Source: Arctopsyche grandis (lineage: Eukaryota > Arthropoda > Insecta > Trichoptera > Hydropsychidae). From it: a stretch of 64,000 nucleotides of DNA. The notes beneath the pieces were generated by a model. That model had not been told where the DNA came from. It worked only from the letters and a program-made list of their open reading frames with translations, and searched no databases. Positions 61,175 through 64,000 of the stretch are shown one piece after another. The stretch is taken from positions 20,264,256 through 20,328,255 of the forward strand of contig NC_135357.1 in NCBI RefSeq assembly GCF_051622035.1, read 5' to 3'. A program made the position numbers and the translations under genes. The stretch's first letter is position 1. Each line of letters opens with the position of its first letter.

Positions 61175-64000
61175 CGAGTACATTAGGATCACATACTTTA
61201 ATATTTTTTTTAAATAAAAAGGTGGATGATTTATTTGCAACAAACATATATAAAATTTAGCACAAAGTCTTATGACGGTGATTGCGAATATAAAGGTACA
61301 TACAATGTACATCGTTATTTTGTGCATCCTGCACTCTGCTTGCATACACGCCAGTAAGGCACATGACTTGCATTCAGCTGCACATTTTTAGCTTAAAATG
61401 TCACCAGTTATAAATATAACTTAATTCCTTAAATGAGTTTTCTTTTATGTGGGAAATTTTAGACATACATATGTATGTAGGTACATAAGTTTAATGAAAA
61501 GTTTCGACAAAATCGTTAGTCTCATGTTCGAGAAAAATTTGGCAAATGTTTATATGTACTATGTATGTACATATATACATATGTACATACATACATACAT
61601 ACATATATACATGTATACAAGATTATCTCGTTTAATAGCATAGGATAGAAAATAAGTTATTTCGTCATTTGTAAATAATTCCATCGCGCCAAAATAAAGA
61701 GTAATTTGTAACCAAATAACAAACACAATCAGAAAAAAATGATATTAAAAGAGCCAACAATTTCGACATTTCTCCTAAAATGCTCAATGTTTCATCAGGG
61801 TCGACTCACTCATCCACCTAGATGCCATTCAATTTCACAAGTATGGAATAATAATGGCACGTAGAGAGCGCCCCCCCCCCCCGGCTGAGGCAATTCTATT
61901 CAATTATGGCGGCGGAAAATCCGTGGACAATGTGTAGATAGGCAGGATAAGGTATTTACAACAATACAACTATTATATGGAGGAGATATAAGCACGAATG
62001 GGGGACGACTTTTCGTCACAAAGGTAAAATAAACAGTCGTTTGCACCTACGAACAACTATTATACTCCACATACGCTAAACAAACCACACGAAAGCACTG
62101 TTAAACATATTCTTTAAATTTTGGTTGCATAGTATCCGTCCCCTGCATTCAAAAATTACATACGCTGGAATTTTGCACAATATCTTCATTCAATTGAATA
62201 TACGTATAAAAGAGTGATGAATGATCTGACGAAAAGGAATTTTTTCAACACGTCTTACCACAGTTATATATTTCAATTTTTATGAATTATTGAACTTTTT
62301 ATGGGGTTTTAGTGTCCTCAGTCGTGGCAGGTAGATGCTCGTAGGGCGTGTAGATAATTGCGCGAAAAGGCCATTTCATCATTTTTCGATTGCACTATTA
62401 TTATCATCGGATGAAATATGTTCGGGTCCGTTGTCTACTATTCCTTTTTTTATTTCTACTCTTTTGTTACGAGGTTGCGTCCGTCGAGGGTCCGGTAAGC
62501 GATAAAAAAATCCCTCATAACCGGACTTGGCAACCATAAAACTGGATACGCCCTCAGGGAAACGGTGCCGGGTTTGACACACTTAGGTATCCATTCACGT
62601 CCCGGGAAAATCATAGCATTTTCCGAAATTAGAAGAAGTGCTGACGTAATCATTGAACAGCTCACAAGCATCGTGTGTTTTCATCATTACGTGTTAATAA
62701 TAATTAATGAAGGCATGATTTTTTTCTCATACGCATATACGTTTTGGAAATTTATTTATATTGTTTTAATTCGCATGTGTAAGTAAATCTTGGTGGGGAA
62801 AAATTCGATGTTTGCGGTGATTTAAAATTTATTTTTATTTTCGATCGTTTCGTATTTTTAATGTTATCGTAAAAAAGTCTTTGAAGTTGCGTCAATGAGC
62901 TTACTGTATTTACTGACGGCAAATTACTTAATTAATTACGTGGGCTTTTATTTTACTCGATTTTGCAGGAAATTTCCCTTTTGAGTGTACGTCAAGGAAT
63001 CGTTTACTTGTAATTAATTAAAATGAAATTTATCATTTTATTATGATATAAGTATGTGTTTTTCTTTCTAATGTAACGGTTACTCATTTTTTTTTTGGTA
63101 TAAAATATTCATTCATACTGATTGTTTTAAATCATTCAACAAATGGGTACAAAATTGAAACGTACGTTTTCCGTTTCCCTGAGATATTGTTTTTTAAAAG
63201 CGACCAATAATAAGATTTTCTCGTATTTTATTTTTGTTTCGTTCGTGATTTTTTTGTTATTGTCATAACACATTTTATTAAATAATATTTCAATAAATAT
63301 CAATACTTTGTCAACATTTAACGTATATTTTGATGTGTTTTATATTTTCCTCTTTAGAATTTTGAGGTTTATATGGTTGAAAATTGGTAAAATTGCAATA
63401 GAGTTATCATGCAATTACTTTCGCGGCTTTTATTTTGAATAAGGTGGTCTCACTGTCGCACACAATTTTGACCCTTAAATAATGAGGATTATCGTGACAA
63501 CATGACGTGACATGATGGATCAGTGAAAAGGTATCGCAGTTTACCCTCATCATGCAGTTTTTTTTCAACCATCGACCCCTTAACCGCACATGCTTCATAT
63601 AAAACTTTTTACGATCCTATTAACGCTTCTTGTAATATGCGAAAGGTTGTTTTTATTACATGATTTACTTCAGAGTCGACCTTGGTTGGTTTAAAAATTT
63701 CCATGTATTTTTCTATTACAGATTATTAGTTGATACCTGTTTTCTAGGAGACAGCTTAAAATTTAAAAAAATCCAAATATTTATACAATATGTACGCAAT
63801 TGACAAACTCATAAAATTGTATTGAACTTATTTTTTATTGTTCATTTTTTTATAAATATGGTAAATGACATTAAGATGGCGCTATTTTTGTAAATACATA
63901 CATATGTATATGCACATACAGTATGTGTTAAGCTTTGGTTTTATCGGTGTTTTCTTCAGTTTGCTAAAATGTCGAGAGCTTCTTTCCCTTGCACTACAAT
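61175..64000. other. Right-hand end of window, nothing recognised
   Basis: A C13 run lies at 61871-61883, TACATA microsatellites at about 61560-61620, and a G/C-richer unique patch at 62330-62620. No coding motif or transposon end is recognised. Confidence 0.4.

Overview
The window is nuclear DNA from an arthropod, most probably an insect. It is AT-rich and intron-bearing, littered with TACATA/TATGTA microsatellites, and carries three recognisable conserved eukaryotic genes among many transposable elements (hAT, mariner, PIF/Harbinger-like and Mutator-like MITEs, Helitrons, RTE-type LINEs, a solo LTR and tRNA-derived SINEs). The order of insect cannot be settled from the sequence alone. There are no prokaryotic genes, CRISPR arrays or operons.

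The recognised genes all lie in the first 21 kb. Positions 117-6037 (+) hold the last 17 exons of midasin (MDN1), the giant AAA+ ATPase of 60S ribosome maturation: the acidic linker and the C-terminal MIDAS domain. Tail-to-tail with it, complement(6429-16304) is a complete eight-exon Phafin/PLEKHF gene (Drosophila rush hour), a PH-FYVE endosomal protein of 294 residues. Divergent from that, 18462-20671 (+) is a complete three-exon ribonuclease kappa gene (RNASEK, a V-ATPase-associated membrane protein of 95 residues). The three genes do not form a functional group; they are ordinary neighbours.

The introns and the Phafin-RNASEK spacer are full of insertions whose order can be read. A 3.3-kb hAT-like element with a perfect 8-bp target duplication sits in a Phafin intron and was itself hit by a 5'-truncated RTE LINE with a perfect 13-bp duplication. 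A palindromic MITE in the divergent promoter spacer was hit by a solo LTR with a 4-bp duplication.

From 21 kb to 64 kb I recognise no protein-coding gene. The region holds repeat families in several copies, three RTE copies (one with a mutated catalytic Asp), two Helitrons, two foldback elements with 9-bp target duplications, a deleted mariner, SINEs, and a few GC-richer patches. A possible non-coding first exon ending at a GTGAGT donor (22698) and a 50-bp internal exon candidate (57278-57327) suggest that a gene with very long introns may begin here and code beyond the right edge.

I found no convincing new molecular system. The most unusual items are the nested insertions, the long-armed foldback pair, the GC-AG midasin intron and the candidate orphan exon.
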